Shown here: positions 32,704 to 44,794 of the stretch, piece by piece | How positions within the stretch are numbered: the first letter of the stretch is position 1 | Layout: each line of letters starts with the position of its first letter | DNA from: Panicum virgatum | Taxonomy: Eukaryota; Streptophyta; Magnoliopsida; Poales; Poaceae | NCBI RefSeq assembly: GCF_016808335.1 | Contig: NC_053146.1 | Location: 26,132,938 to 26,196,937 of the forward strand | Direction of reading: 5' to 3' | DNA: 64,000 bases | Program-made: the position numbers and the translations under genes | Notes under the pieces: model-generated | What the model was told of the DNA's origin: nothing | Seen by the model: the letters and a program-made list of their open reading frames with translations, nothing else | The model's database searches: none

Positions 32704-35700
32704 ACCGCCGAATCCATCCATGACAGCCTTCGCGGAGGGAAATTCTGCTCTGGCAGTAAAGCTGGGAGACACAGATAGTAAGATAACAAGCACCGGAATC
32801 ATGGTTGTTGGTTGAAATAACCAATGTACGTGAGAGGCAAAGACAGTTTACCTGCATCGAACAACTACACATGGCATGCCAATGCGCTCAGCTGCGAGGA
32901 CGCCAGATTGGCTGCCCGCAACAAGAATGCAGTTTTGCACGTCACACCCAACATATTCAGACCCAGCTCGCAGAGCTGCTATTACCTTCTCAGAGCTGAC
33001 AATGGCGACTGGGCAGTGAAATTTAGATAATATTCTACGCAGTCAAATGTAGATAATATTCTTCCAGGGAGTTAAGTGCTAGTAATAACCTTTCAGACGC
33101 CGTGATGTCAACACTAAGCTTTAGGATCGATGCAACCTCTTCTGCAATCCTCTGCTTCTCTGCGCAGTTTGCAACAGAACATTTGGAATTAACTTCAAAT
33201 GATCCATGAACTGAAAACGAAAAATGAACCAGGCTGCAATTTTTTCAATAGCAAATACTCACCAGCCTTTCGGGCTTCCTTGATAAGTTGTTCATCCAAA
33301 CTGGACGTGATACCTTTACCAAGAACAAGTTGCCCGTAGAAGCTTCCTTCAACCTCATCTTTTCCAACAATCTTAATTTTTGATGTTCTTTCAGGACCCA
33401 ACTTTTTAACTATAGATCTAGAGTCAAATAGAAAAGAAATGAGAACACAAAATATTTTGACAGGTTACAATATTGCCATCAATTAGTTTGAGAGATAAAA
33501 AGAGCGGACAGTAGTTATTTATCTTATACAAACTGTACCTTGAAATCTTTTCTCCATTTCTCCCATATGCAGCCAATATGGCCACAGGGACACCCTCACT
33601 AAGTGCATCATCAATGAACCTTTGAATGATTTCATACACAGAATCAGACACATGGCAACTTAAAGATCAAGATAGAGTCATTCATATCCCATGCAAGCAT
33701 ACAGTACTGAAGAGAGACAAAGGCTGTTCAGAAAATAACAAAAGCTCAAAATAAGGACCAAGGTACTTTGCTTATAAATGCTCATGCACTGATGGAATCA
33801 AAGCATGCAGCATGAGTATCAGAATATACATAGAAACTTTTATATGAAATGCTGTGAATTATGTTCCTTCTTTTAGATAGCAACAAATGCCCCACATATG
33901 ATCGAGTAAAATTGTCCTGTCATTCTTGCAAAGTTTTTAAGGATGAGAAAAAAAAGAAAGACCTTGGATACGTCTATACAGGCTGCATATTACAATTTAC
34001 AAGTAATTGACTGGTGGCTGCAACTCAGGCAGGGTATGCACAAGCAACATCGTAAGGGCCTCAACTCCCTGCGTGCAGGTAGCATGAAAAATCTAGAAGG
34101 AATGGAATGCTTGCATCCTCCAAAGCAAGAACGCAACAGTCGCTCAAGTAGTCTGGGATATCGGTGAAGAGATCAGGTTATGGACTCAAGATGGAGCAAA
34201 AAGACTTAGTGAACTCAGCTATACTTAGTGAACTCAGCTATGCTGTAGTTCCAACATCAGGAGTCGCTGTTTTAGTCTAGATAACAACTACTCTTCTTCT
34301 GTTCCAGTTGTTCTTTCCTTAGCATAAGCCAATAGTTTGAACCATGTGCCAGCGAGAGCCTCGGCACCTCATGTTGTAACAATGTTTATTCTGTTTTTCT
34401 TCTTAATGAAAAAGATACGCAGCTCTCCTGCGTATTCTCAAAACAAAATAAAGTCTATCAATAATAATTCAAAATTTCCTAGATCATTCTATCTAGAGAG
34501 ATCTTCTAACAAAAGAGGCAAGCAGGAGATTGAAGTCTTACTTTTCGACTCCAGGATGTAGTGGTAACCTATCAGAAGCTGAGAAGTCTTCCAAAGCTTT
34601 CAACTAGAACAAGAAAGATGTTCAAAGAAGTCAATTTTTCTCGAACAGCTCAAAGAAGTCAATATAAAAATATTTATAATGAAAATGGTTGAAAGAGAAG
34701 AACCACTAGTCCATTTTGAATTTTTGATATAAATTAAATTCAAGATCTTGACTAATCAGATTGGTTGAAATCGGATTCCAAATTAGAAATCAGTACCAGG
34801 AACTAGTGCATAAAAGCAAGGAGAAAAACTAGTGCATAGAAAGGAATTAAGCAAACCCTGCTTTCAGGTTATATACAAAACCTTGTTTTCTAACTGCTAA
34901 AACTGCCAGCCAGTTGTACTGGATAAATTGTTGACCCCCATTCCTTAGTAAAATCATTCATGGATCATGTGCACACATGAAACTGAGAACCTTGGAAAGT
35001 TAGGTGAAATCAGGACTCTGGCAATTAGGAAAAGGTCAAAAGGATAAAAAAAACACTATCAGACTACCAGCCAGGTAACAGCTCAAGCAAACTTCTGTCA
35101 AGGCCTGATATATCATAAAGTATGGCCAATTAATGCTTGAATGCTTACCTTTTCACGAATAACACTTTTCATAAACGATCCTTTCTCACTAGTTGGCAAA
35201 GATGTAGGCCAGCCAATCTGTGTTAAGTCAGAGGAAGGGGTTAAATTCAGAAAATGCAATGCATCAGCAATTAAACAGCTCCATAAAGCTATGTTACACA
35301 ACAATTAGTTTGTTGCATGGGAGAAAGGAATAAAATTTTAATGAAATTTGGCTACAGACTACAGAAATTGAAAGAATTTGCTAGTTGTTCTGCTTTCCAC
35401 TCCAATGTCTTTAAGCAAATGGCTGACTTGAGATGTACTGTAGCAAGATTTGCTAACTCATACTTGACAAAGGAGGGTACTAGGGGAAGAAATAGACCAT
35501 ACCCTGTCAAAGAACAATACCAGCATCCTTTCCTCATCACCCCGAGCTTTCCTAGAAAACAGAGCAGCTTTAGGAAAATAATCAACATAAAGTGAAAAGG
35601 AAATACCCCCTCCAGTGTAGTCCAAACTAAGAGGTTAGACAAAGGCGAAACAAAATAGCAAGGGAACACGCTCCAGTCCATAATATCAATATTTAACTCA

Positions 35701-36812
35701 ATGTTAAAGGACAGACAGGACATATGATTGACGATGCTTGAGAATTCAATACGCACCTGACCAAATCAGCATATATTGGCTCTGTCCAATTTGCACAATC
35801 TAACCCGAGACTTTGAAATGCTGGTGGAATAAAATGTTAAGATATATTAAAATCAAAACAGGCAAGAACTATGCATACTTGTGCAGTTAGACTTCTATTC
35901 CGCTAGACTCCTGCCTGGTTGATCTACGGAATTTGCTACTTTGCATTTCAACCTCAGCATGGCATAGCATGTATTGAAGAAAACATGAAGTGCTACAGAA
36001 GAGTAAAATAATTTGATAAGGGCATGAAGCACAGAAGAATATTTATATATCTCGCACCTACATTGAAAGCTTGTCGATTGCCGAAACGGTAAACATCTGC
36101 TAGAACTCTGGAGGAACAGAACAAGAAATGTTCAATCAGAAACAGTGATTCTTCTGAGATCAGCAAGGCAAAGGATGGCAAGAAAAGGTATCACTATTCA
36201 CCACTCCACAAAAGCTCGAAAATAAACTTAACAGTATTTGTTCAACAATGAAGCATGCTTCAGCTAGAACTGAAATAATGGAGAAAGGATTCTCACGGAA
36301 TTAATCAGATACCACATCGCTTATTCGTGGCACTTGTCTCCACGAATTATATCTGAGGACACGTTGTCCTCACCAATTCCAACCACGTTCTACATCTGCC
36401 CAGTAATTCTAAGAATCTAAGCTACTTTTAAGATAAGTAGTAGCAGAAACAGCTCTAGCTTCAGCATCTGCTATCCTCAAGAAGCAGAAAAGACACTCCT
36501 TTGGGGATAAAAACAAGGGGAATTAACAAACCGAGCACTAAAAAGGTAGGATTTTTAAGGCCCTCACCCTTCCACCTCCACAAGCAAGCCGAGATTCGGC
36601 GGTGCCGGGCTCTCCGACGACGAAGAGGAGCACCGGAGCGGCGGCGCCAGTTGGCGGCGGCCGGAGCTCGGGGCGACGGCGGCGCGGAGAGGAGGAGAAG
36701 CAGAGGCGGCCGAGGAGGTCGGGGTGGAGGCAGGAACCTTAGCCGTCTCCGGCGAGGCTGGTGCCAGCGGGGACCCCCGGAGCGGGACGCATTGGGCGGC
36801 AGCGGCGGCCAT
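32659..36812 (-). CDS. Plastid-type HAD-superfamily (CbbY-like) protein, 11 exons
   Basis: I could splice a continuous 363-codon frame on the minus strand. Exons: 36812-36568, 36107-36058, 35820-35757, 35551-35503, 35217-35149, 34603-34542, 33619-33539, 33417-33263, 33159-33090, 32995-32852 and 32761-32659. Every intron has GT-AG ends, the phases agree, and the sum is 1092 bp. Residues 1-60 are Ala/Ser/Pro/Arg-rich and nearly free of acidic residues, like a chloroplast transit peptide. The body matches plant CbbY-like HAD proteins: DVYRFGNRQAFNVAFQSLGL, NWTEPIYADL, GWPTSLPTSEKGSFMKSV, FIDDALSEGVPVAILAAYGR, YGQLVLGKGITSSLDEQL, AEKQRIAEEVASILKLSVDI, LVAGSQSGVLAAERIGMPCV. The catalytic motifs look degenerate (VEVEG for DxDG; Ala at the motif II Ser/Thr; AGSQSG in motif IV), so phosphatase activity is doubtful. 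The upstream in-frame Met near 36950 would only extend the N-terminus, so I prefer 36812. Exon 9's acceptor (33159) is inferred. Confidence 0.88.
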
Positions 36813-37572
36813 GACGGGCGTCCCGGAGCGTGTGAACCGGCGGAGGCGAGCTATCCACCGCAGGGAGAGGAGAGGGACACCGATGATTGGTCGCTCCACC
36901 GGGAGTGTGGGTGCAGGGAGGATTATTGAGCCACTAATGCTAACACACACACAGCGGCTAAGGTAATCATCGTTGATGTGATGATGGGCTATCGCTTACC
37001 GCTTTCGGAAAAAGTTATCTATGGCGGCAAGAATCTAGCTCATTTCTTTCGCCAGATACATCCCTCCCTTTCCCGTCTCAGTTTTGTTTGGAGAAAGGTA
37101 TTTCAATTTTTTATACAGAAGAAATTTCAATTGTCTACCGCAATATCGACCTTTCCCATTCTAGCGATCCTATAATGGAAATTCTAGCCTCCGCATATTG
37201 GACCAAATAAAATATATTTGCAAAACCTTTTCAGGGATGTGTATAATTTTTCACGACGAATAGGAAGACGGTAATTAATCGACAATTAGCTACAGTGATA
37301 CTACAGTAACTATCCTCAAAGCACGCGGTCAAAGGCCTCATTAAAATCTTCAGGGTTCCTAGCAAGCAAGGGTTATGAAGTTGGTTTTGTAAACTGATTT
37401 TGTTTGACACCGTTATTAACGGTTAAAGTGTTACTATTTTCTAGCATTCTACAAACCAAATAAGACCATCATCTCAATAAAGAATTGCATATAGATGGAA
37501 AATTTTAAACAAGTTTGGGCACATGAAGGGACCGAAAGCTTAGCTAGAATATATGAAACGATCAAGGAGATT
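36813..37572. other. Upstream region of the HAD gene
   Basis: The GC-rich part to about 36950 is probably 5' UTR and promoter-proximal sequence. Beyond that it is AT-rich. Around 37276-37335 (GCTACAGTGATACTACAGTAACTATCC in part) is a diverged fragment of the same hAT-like MITE family as at 31340-31658. No gene is seen. Confidence 0.5.
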
Positions 37573-37860
37573 ACTCCCTCTATCACATTAGCTACTTCTA
37601 GAGTTTTAAACAGATTAGGGATGGAGAGTAAAAGTCTATATTATCCTTCTTTAGTTACCATGCACTGAATAAGAGAATAATTAAGATTTTCCTATTTAGC
37701 TTGCATGCATTTCTGTATGCCATAATTAATTTGCATGTAAGGAGGTATATTTTAGACCTCGCGTACCAAAAAATTCAAATTCACTTGGGAACTTAAAAGT
37801 AGCTATATTACGAGACAAAATTTGAACGCTAGAAGTACCTATATTTTGTGATGGAGGGAA
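37573..37860. mobile_element. Stowaway-like MITE
   Basis: The left end ACTCCCTCTATCACATTAG and the right end ATATTTTGTGATGGAGGGA are inverted repeats with the CTCCCTC start typical of Stowaway (Tc1/mariner-type) MITEs of grasses. The subterminal GCTACTTCTAGAG and CGCTAGAAGTACC also pair. The element is about 288 bp. A clean TA duplication is not visible at the right end. Confidence 0.65.
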
Positions 37861-37980
37861 CATCATCTTATCGAATATTGGAAAAAAAAAAGCGACAACA
37901 CTTGTTCTGCTTTACCCTCTTAAAAAATTCCACTTTACATTTATCCATCCTAATAATTTTTTGTTCATTTATTTCATCGT

Positions 37981-38110
37981 CACTACCGGAAACCGGTTGT
38001 TTGTCGTTACTTTAGTTGTCGTGTCATGTTTACTAAGCTCAGCAAACTCTTTGTCGAATGCTTTTGGGCTTTCCCGAGTCCTTCTAGCACGCGGCGGCAA
38101 ATAGCATGTA
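37981..38110 (+). mobile_element. CACTA (En/Spm) transposon terminus, fragment
   Basis: CACTACCGGAAACCGG at 37981 is a grass CACTA terminal repeat, followed by subterminal motifs of the TTTGTCG type (38000-38070). No opposite end (CCGGTAGTG) was found before element E, so the element is truncated or its other end is too diverged to see. Confidence 0.6.
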
Positions 38111-38912
38111 TCCTATAGTTGATATACAAGTTTAATTCTAAGTCAGAATATGCAATCGCTTCTCCTGCACTGGACCATTAACAAGCAAATAATATACTAG
38201 CCGTAAGCAAACAATGCTCTCAAAAAAAAAATCAAAACGATATGGGGTTAGACGATCAGTGCCCACCTTCAACCTGTGAATGGTCATCCTTTCTTGTATA
38301 GGCTACTTTCTTCGTGGCTCATATCACGAATTTAGAAATCTTCGCTGATAGGCAAGGTTAGCTAGCCGGACGAGTGCAAATGAAAAAGCGAGGTTAAGAG
38401 AAGTATAAAACCAAGAATCTCTTTCTCTATCCAGATACTTTAGGGGACAAACCACTGGAGGTAGTAAAATTGCGACTATTTATTTTAGGCCTTTTCTAAG
38501 ATAACCGATGACATCTTTCTCCTATTTTAAAATAGGAACGCCAAAATTTACTCATCATTAAAGAAAACTTGTTTTGGTGAATGAAACCACTCAGAAGGCA
38601 TGTTGACAATGCAAAACTTAACCAAAAAAATTGCAATGGTCCAAATCCCTTAGGTACAAAATAAGTTTCACTGCGCACCCAAGTCATAAAAAGACTTGAC
38701 ATTTTTGTATCTCCCTCACCCTCCACACTCGGTTTCACTAGCCACCGTTGAATTCCTCACTTCGAACAACGAGAGGCATGACCGGATCCCAAGCCATTGA
38801 TCAGTGAACCACTCACGCATTTTTTATTTTATTTTATTTTCTTTATTCATTTAATCTAGTTCCATCGAAGGAAGATAAAAAATAGTGATAAACGGTAGAT
38901 TCAATTCAAAAA
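38111..38912. other. Unassigned AT-rich sequence
   Basis: No coding or structural feature is recognised apart from a T/TTTTA-rich run near 38820-38850. Part may be CACTA interior. The left end of element E is not marked by an LTR. Confidence 0.5.
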
Positions 38913-39370
38913 ATGTTGGGAGAAAATCACAAAGTTAGAAAAAAAAAGATGGTCAAAATCACCATTGAAACAGGATTTGGCTCTAGACGTGTCACGTTCC
39001 AAGATCAGTTAAAGACTGATGATTATATGGCGCTGATGAAAGATGAGTTGGAGGATTTGACGGGTCATCGGCTACACACTCTCATAAATGTTGAGGCCAA
39101 CAAAGCTAGAGTGGGCCGATGGTATGACAAAAAAGTCAAGGCCAAAACTTTTGACCAGGGGGACTTGGTATGGAAATTGATCCTGTCGATAGGAACTAAG
39201 GATCCCAAATTTGGTAAATGGTCCCCAAGTGAGAAGGATAGTATAAGATTTACAGATGTGTTCCTGGAAACGCATATATTTTGGAGACATTGGAAGGAGA
39301 AGAGTTTTCCAGAGCACTTAATGGAAAATATTTGAAGAAGTATTACCCAAGTGTTTGGGTAGATGCATAG
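38913..39370 (+). pseudogene. Element E pol, C-terminal end of integrase region
   Basis: The frame reads RRVTFQDQLKTDDYMALMKD, ELEDLTGHRLHTLINVEANK, then WYDKKVKAKTFDQGDLVWKL and GTKDPKFGKWSPS. It continues in another frame to LNGKYLKKYYPSVW with a stop at 39368-39370. This is the region C-terminal to the integrase core in Tat-lineage gypsy polyproteins. A frameshift lies near 39250. The upstream polyprotein is absent, so this is a truncated 3' end. It is followed convergently by the antisense gene ending at 39761. Confidence 0.75.
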
Positions 39371-40397
39371 CCGATTACGTGAAGGATCGGTTGGTTTCAA
39401 ATATAGCCGATACAGAGAAGTGTCGCCTTCAGCATAAAAATAAGAAAGATTTGATCGTGATGTGAGCGCTTTCAGATGCTTTCGTGGCCGATATAAAATG
39501 TATCGCCCTTAGTGCAAAAAACACACCCCGTACAAGTGTATTTTGTTCAAGATTGCGTGGTGTTTTTCTTTGTTTATTGGGGTTTTAATGATCGGTTCTA
39601 TGATTTGGATTATGAAGGCGCATGAGTTCGGTGCATGCGATGGTCGCGGTTAAGTGCGAGAAAATCCAGAGAAAATCAGAGCGAGACGAAGACAGAAAGG
39701 GGGAGGAGGCCCATTCATTATATTTACAAGGAGCCAGATAGGCTGTTAAATCACTACAACCTAATCCAACTCCTCACCGAAGATGTTGCTGACAACCCCT
39801 TCTAGGCTAACATCGTCGACGATGGCGACGGTGACGATGCTGAGGTCATCAACCAAGTCCTCGAACTCCCCCTGCGCCGCACCCCACTCGGGGAAGACCG
39901 GCTGGAACTGATGGTAGTCAGCCCCAGACATGGTCGACACCACGGCGATGGCCCTGGTAGCGCCCTCATGGGCCCCGTGGCCGGCGACCTCCGTGACGCG
40001 GCTGGGGATGTTCCGCAGGCGTGCGGCGACGGTGCTCCCCGAGGCATTGACGAGTCTGGCAACTCGGGCTGCGTCGAGGAGGGTCTGGACCTGCGACTCC
40101 AGGTCTGAAAGAAAAGGGAGTTAGAACAAGGAGCTGAAGTGATCGATGGAGGGGCCATGGCAAGGAAGCTTACTGGCAACCCTGGTGTCGGCGTTGGAGA
40201 GCTGGCCGTGGATGACGACCTCGTTGGTCTGTGCCGCGTCGAGCCGGCGGCGGGCCTCATCCCTTTGACGGAGGAGGTCGCGGATGAACCCCTAGGTGCC
40301 CTCATCCAGGGTGTGAAAGTTCACCGGGAGCTCGGCGTCGATGTCCCTACAGAGAACAAGAACCAGTCAGAGATCTAATCTAAGATGCAGCATTGGT

Positions 40398-40402
40398 GAA
40401 AG
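40398..40402. repeat. 5-bp target duplication, left (element F)
   Basis: GAAAG, matching 51158-51162. Confidence 0.9.
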
Positions 40403-43186
40403 TGTAACACCCGGTTTATAAAAGAACATAAACCGAGCAATCATATACGTGCCAGGATCAAGTCACACGTATATACAACAGAATGAACAGTATATCATAG
40501 CACATATCACGTAAAAAGATATAATAAAGCGAATACGAATGTTATTTATTACATTAATGACAAAAATGTCTGATACAGCGGAAGCGAAGTACAAAAATAT
40601 GATAAAAACTCTCCGAAGCTAAAGCAGGGCGCCACAGGGACGTCGACTGGGAGACGAACGCCTAGAAGTCCTCGTAGTCCTGGTAGCGCTGAACGAACTC
40701 CCTCGTGTCGGCAGGAACTGAGCAGCAGTAGCGTAGCCAAGAGGAAAAAGTAGAGAAGAGGCAAGAGTGAGTACACAACTTGTACTCAACAAGTATAACA
40801 CAAACTATGAGGCTCTAGCCTGGCTGACTGACTGCATTAGCTTTTAAGTCTTGGCAAAATTTTATTAAAGCTATTTACTACGAGTTGATGAATTACCATA
40901 AACCCAGTTACATAGTAATTAATCAAGATTAAACATGTTACTACTGAGAAACCAAACCAAAGCCACCAAGGTAAACCCCGAGAGGCACCCCCTCGTCGGA
41001 AGGAGCTAACCCCACTAATCAAAAGGAGGATCTGGGCCGCTCATAACCGTGAGCACGGCTAGTATACCAGTTTTACACTCTGCAGAGGTTGCACATCTTT
41101 ACCCACAAGTCGTGAGCTACGCCAGTTGTTCATCACACTTCCTTAGGTGAGATGACTAGCGACTCACTACGAGGCCTTTACAAAGAAACTCGTTGGTAGG
41201 GAGTAACCGCGAGGGTGGATCGGCGACTATGGAGCAGGTCTAGTGGGCGTCCAGACACGAAGCACAGACGAGGCCACTCAGCACGAGGGCCATAGAAGCT
41301 TACCGCCCCTGCCCCGCAGGTAAGTTACTCCAAACCAAAAAGATCTAATTATTACGCCAAGTCTATCCCATTCTAGCCTTGTGGTAGCGCTGTTGTCCCA
41401 GGTTGTCGCTCTATGAACCGGTCCTTATGGAGAGTGGCCAACCAAGCACTAAGCACCGTGCTGGCCCCCTAAACCATGTTTCTACAAAAACCATATTTTA
41501 ACGAGACGTGAGCCACCCAAGCACGAAGCACAGAGGGCCACTCTCAGAATTAAGTTCAAGTAAACCATTAATTAAATTAATTAAAAAGGACCAGACTGTG
41601 TTATAGCGCAGCAACCTAGCACAACTAACCAAAATGCAACCCAAAGGTATATATAAAGGATAAAAAGTGGCTAGGAAATCCTTATAGGCATTCAGTATTA
41701 AAATGCAGTATGAAATTGTATTTAAAAGTGATAGGTTGTTCATGTTATACTTGCCTTCCTCGTACTGCTCCTGCTGCTGCTCAAACTGGTCAGAAGACGG
41801 CTGCTCCGGGTACTGGTACTGGGGCTCCTCAGGTAGATCAACGTCTACTCACGAACACATGGCCAAAACAATGCACAAAAATAAGCATACAAGCAAAACA
41901 CTAACAAAAACTAAGAAACAGTACATCAATACATAAAAACAGCACACTAAACTCATCTAAAACTATTCTACGCGTTACAACGATCGCGTGGACATAAAGA
42001 ACGCTTAAAACGGAGTTAAAACGCATATTCTAGGCTAAAAACAAGTTCTAGGGGCTTATCTGCGATAAAAACTAAGTTCCAGGGGGTTTTCTGCAAAAAC
42101 TGAGGGCCTAAATGTAATTAAACTAAAGCTTCAGGGTCTAACTCGCAAAAACATCAAACCTGGACAGCGGGTTGTATTTTAAAGAAACCCAGGGGGCTAC
42201 GCATTAAAACCAGGACTTAAATCTAATTATTTTTGAACTCAGGTGGACCGCGGGTTGATTAAAGAAAACTCCAGGGTCTCTTTAACAAAAACGCCAGGGC
42301 GAACCGGTACCTTTGCATCTGGGCGCTTGGATCTAGATCTGATGGCCTGGATCTAAACGGCTTGGGTTCTAATCTCGGCCGTCCATCCGATATCGGGCGG
42401 CCAGGGCGGTTCGGGCGCGTGGGGGCGGCGGCTAGGGTTGTGGGTGGATGGGGGTGCAGGGGGGCCGTGGGGGTTCCTATTTATAGGGCGGCGGCCCAAC
42501 ATAGGCGTGCGTGCTCGGGCGGGGAATCACGGTGAGATTCCCGGCCGGGAGTTGCGCTGCGCGGGAGGGAGACGGAGCTGCCATGCGGGGCCCACGGGTC
42601 AGCGGCGGGGCGGGGAGCGCGTGCGGGCCGGGCGTGAGAGGGGGGTCTGACGAGCAGGGCCCGGTGGCAGGCGGTGAGAGCGGGCGAGCACGCTGAGATA
42701 GCGGCCTGGGCGCGCGGGGGTGTGAAGCGGGTCCGGTCGCGTGCGGTTGGGCCGGTGGCGCGCTAGGTGCTGGCAGGCCGAGCGGGGGTTTGCGCGGGCC
42801 GCGAGGAGAGAGAAGGGGCTGGGCCTAGCGGGGTGTTTGGGCCACGGGTTTGGATGCTGGGCTGCTGTGCCCCGCGGGCTGGGCTGAGGGAGGAGTGGGT
42901 TTGGGCTGGGGTTTTAGGTTTTCTTTTCCATTCTAATTCTTTCCTCTTTTCTATTCCTAATTCAAACAAAGCTTGAATTCAAATACAAATTTGAATTCTA
43001 ACCACACTCAATTAAAAGTATGCACCAGCATGAATGCAACACAAAAATTAAACCTATGATAAATTTTAATTACTTATAGAACAAAAATTTAGGTTAAATG
43101 CAAGTCTAACACAATAAACCTTAGAAAATCAAATAAAGCCAATTAAATTTATTATTAAATGCTGGAATTTAAATTAGGGTGTTACA
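40403..43186 (-). repeat. Element F 3' LTR
   Basis: It has TGTAACACCC at the left and GGGTGTTACA at the right; the ends are inverted repeats. The minus-strand TATA box is at 42477-42488 (CCTATAAATAGG) in a GC-rich block (42300-42900). A hairpin lies at 40768-40790. Confidence 0.95.
42477..42488 (-). promoter_or_regulatory. Element F LTR TATA box (3' LTR copy)
   Basis: CCTATAAATAGG on the minus strand, itself palindromic around the TATA. The 5' LTR copy is at 50447-50458. Confidence 0.6.
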
Positions 43187-43200
43187 GACCCTACCCCCTT
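43187..43200 (-). promoter_or_regulatory. Element F polypurine tract
   Basis: The minus strand reads AAGGGGGTAGGGTC immediately before the 3' LTR. It is the same tract as in element C (AAGGGGGTAGG). Confidence 0.8.
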
Positions 43201-43222
43201 AAAGAAATCTCGTCCCCGAGAT

Positions 43223-44794
43223 TTAGCTGGGCTGGTTAGCAAAGAGATCTGGATATGTCTTCTTTAGCTCATCTTCTCGCTCCCATGTAGCCTCAGCTTC
43301 ACTGTGGTGACTCCACTGAACTCTACACATCTTGATGCTCTTGTTCCGAGTAACCCTCTCTGATGTCTCCAGAATCTTCACCGGATGCTCGGTATATGTC
43401 AGATCTTCCTGCACATCTACTCCATCCAGTGGTGCCTGCTCCTCGGGTACTCGCAGACACCTCTTCAGCTGAGATATATGGAAGACATCGTGAACTCCTG
43501 AGAGGCTGAGAGGTAACTCCAGGCGATAAGCAACTTCGCCTTTCCGCTCTAGCACCTTGAATGGCCCCACATACCGAGGTGCTAGCTTCCCCTTGACATT
43601 GAACCGGCGGATTCCTCTCATCGGAGACACCTTCAAGTATACATGATCACCGACACTGAAGGTCAGATCTCTCCGTTTGCCATCAGCATAGCTCTTCTGT
43701 CTGCTTTGTGCAATCCTCAGATTTTCTCGCACAGCCTGAACCATCTGCTCTGCATCATCTATGATCTCAGGGCCAAAGAGCTGCTTCTCACCAATCTGAT
43801 CCCAATAGAGAGGAGTCCTGCAGTTTCTGCCATACAATGCCTCGAAGGGGGACTTCTTCAGACTGGCCTGGTAGCTGTTGTTATATGAGAACTCAGCATA
43901 AGACAGGCACTTATCCCAACTAGTACCGTACTGAATGGCACAAGCTCTCAGCATATCCTCCAACACTTGGTTGGTTCTCTCTGTCTGCCCATCTGTCTGA
44001 GGGTGATAAGCCGTACTGAAACGCAGCTTCGTATCCAACGAATCATGGAGCTGCTCCCAGAACCGAGAAGTGAACTGAGACCCTCTGTCAGATATAATCT
44101 TCTTGGGCACACCATACAAGCAGACAATCCGAGAGATGTACAACTCTGCAAGTCTAGCACCGGAGTAAGTAGTGTTCACTGGAATGAAGTGAGCAACCTT
44201 TGTCAGTCGATCCACTACTACCCAAATGGAGTTGTACCCTTTCTGAGTACGAGGCAATCCAACAATGAAGTCCATAGTGATCTCCTCCCATTTCCACTCT
44301 GGAATCTTCAAAGGCTGTAATAGACCTGCTGGCCTCTGATGCTCAACCTTGACACGCTGACAGGTGTCACAAATAGCCACGTACTCTGCCACTGAACGCT
44401 TCATCCCATACCACCAGAAACGTTCCTTCAGATCATAATACATCTTCGTGCTGCCCGGATGAATAGAGTAAGCTGTATCATGGGCCTCACTCAGAATCAA
44501 CTTCCGGAGATCCTTCACATCTGGCACACAGATCCGGTTCTTGTACCACAAGGTACCCTGATCATCCTCTCTGAAATGTGGGGCCTTGCCCTTCTTGAGC
44601 AACTCACGAATCTCCTGCAGCTTCTCATCATCTTTCTGATGCTGCCTGATCTCTGACTCTAGAGTCGGTACTGCCTCAAACGCTGCACTGGAGGTATGAT
44701 GCAAGAAGCCCAGACTCAACTGCTCAAACTCCTCGCATAACTCTGGAGGCATCTGGAAAGCCACGGCCATGTTGACATAGCTTCTCCTGCTCAA
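43223..44794 (-). pseudogene. Element F pol part 2: integrase and chromodomain
   Basis: The frame of 523 codons is open to its stop but is separated from part 1 by a one-base deletion near 44803 (the homologous text is [12 protein letters not shown]). Zinc-binding residues are H105, H112, C142 and C145. The catalytic triad is D175 (TMDFIVGLP), D236 (IISDRG) and E272 (TERTN). A GPY-type module (KLAPRYVGPFKV) lies at about 410 and a chromodomain-like end (RVQWSHHSEAEATWEREDEL) at about 485-510. No ATG opens the frame; it begins at the point where the pol frame resumes. Integrase would insert the cDNA, and the chromodomain would direct it to chromatin. Confidence 0.9.

Noticed and set aside
37981..38900. 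Complete CACTA element
   Set aside because: Only one terminal repeat was found and no transposase-like frame, so only a terminus is reported.
38913..39335. Possible host gene upstream of element E
   Set aside because: The translated text (WYDKKVKAK, GDLVW, KFGKWSPS, KKYYPSVW) is the end of a gypsy polyprotein.
42438..42976. Open frames in the F LTR, repeated at 50294-50947
   Set aside because: They occur in both LTR copies around the TATA box and are GC-rich low-complexity sequence, not genes.
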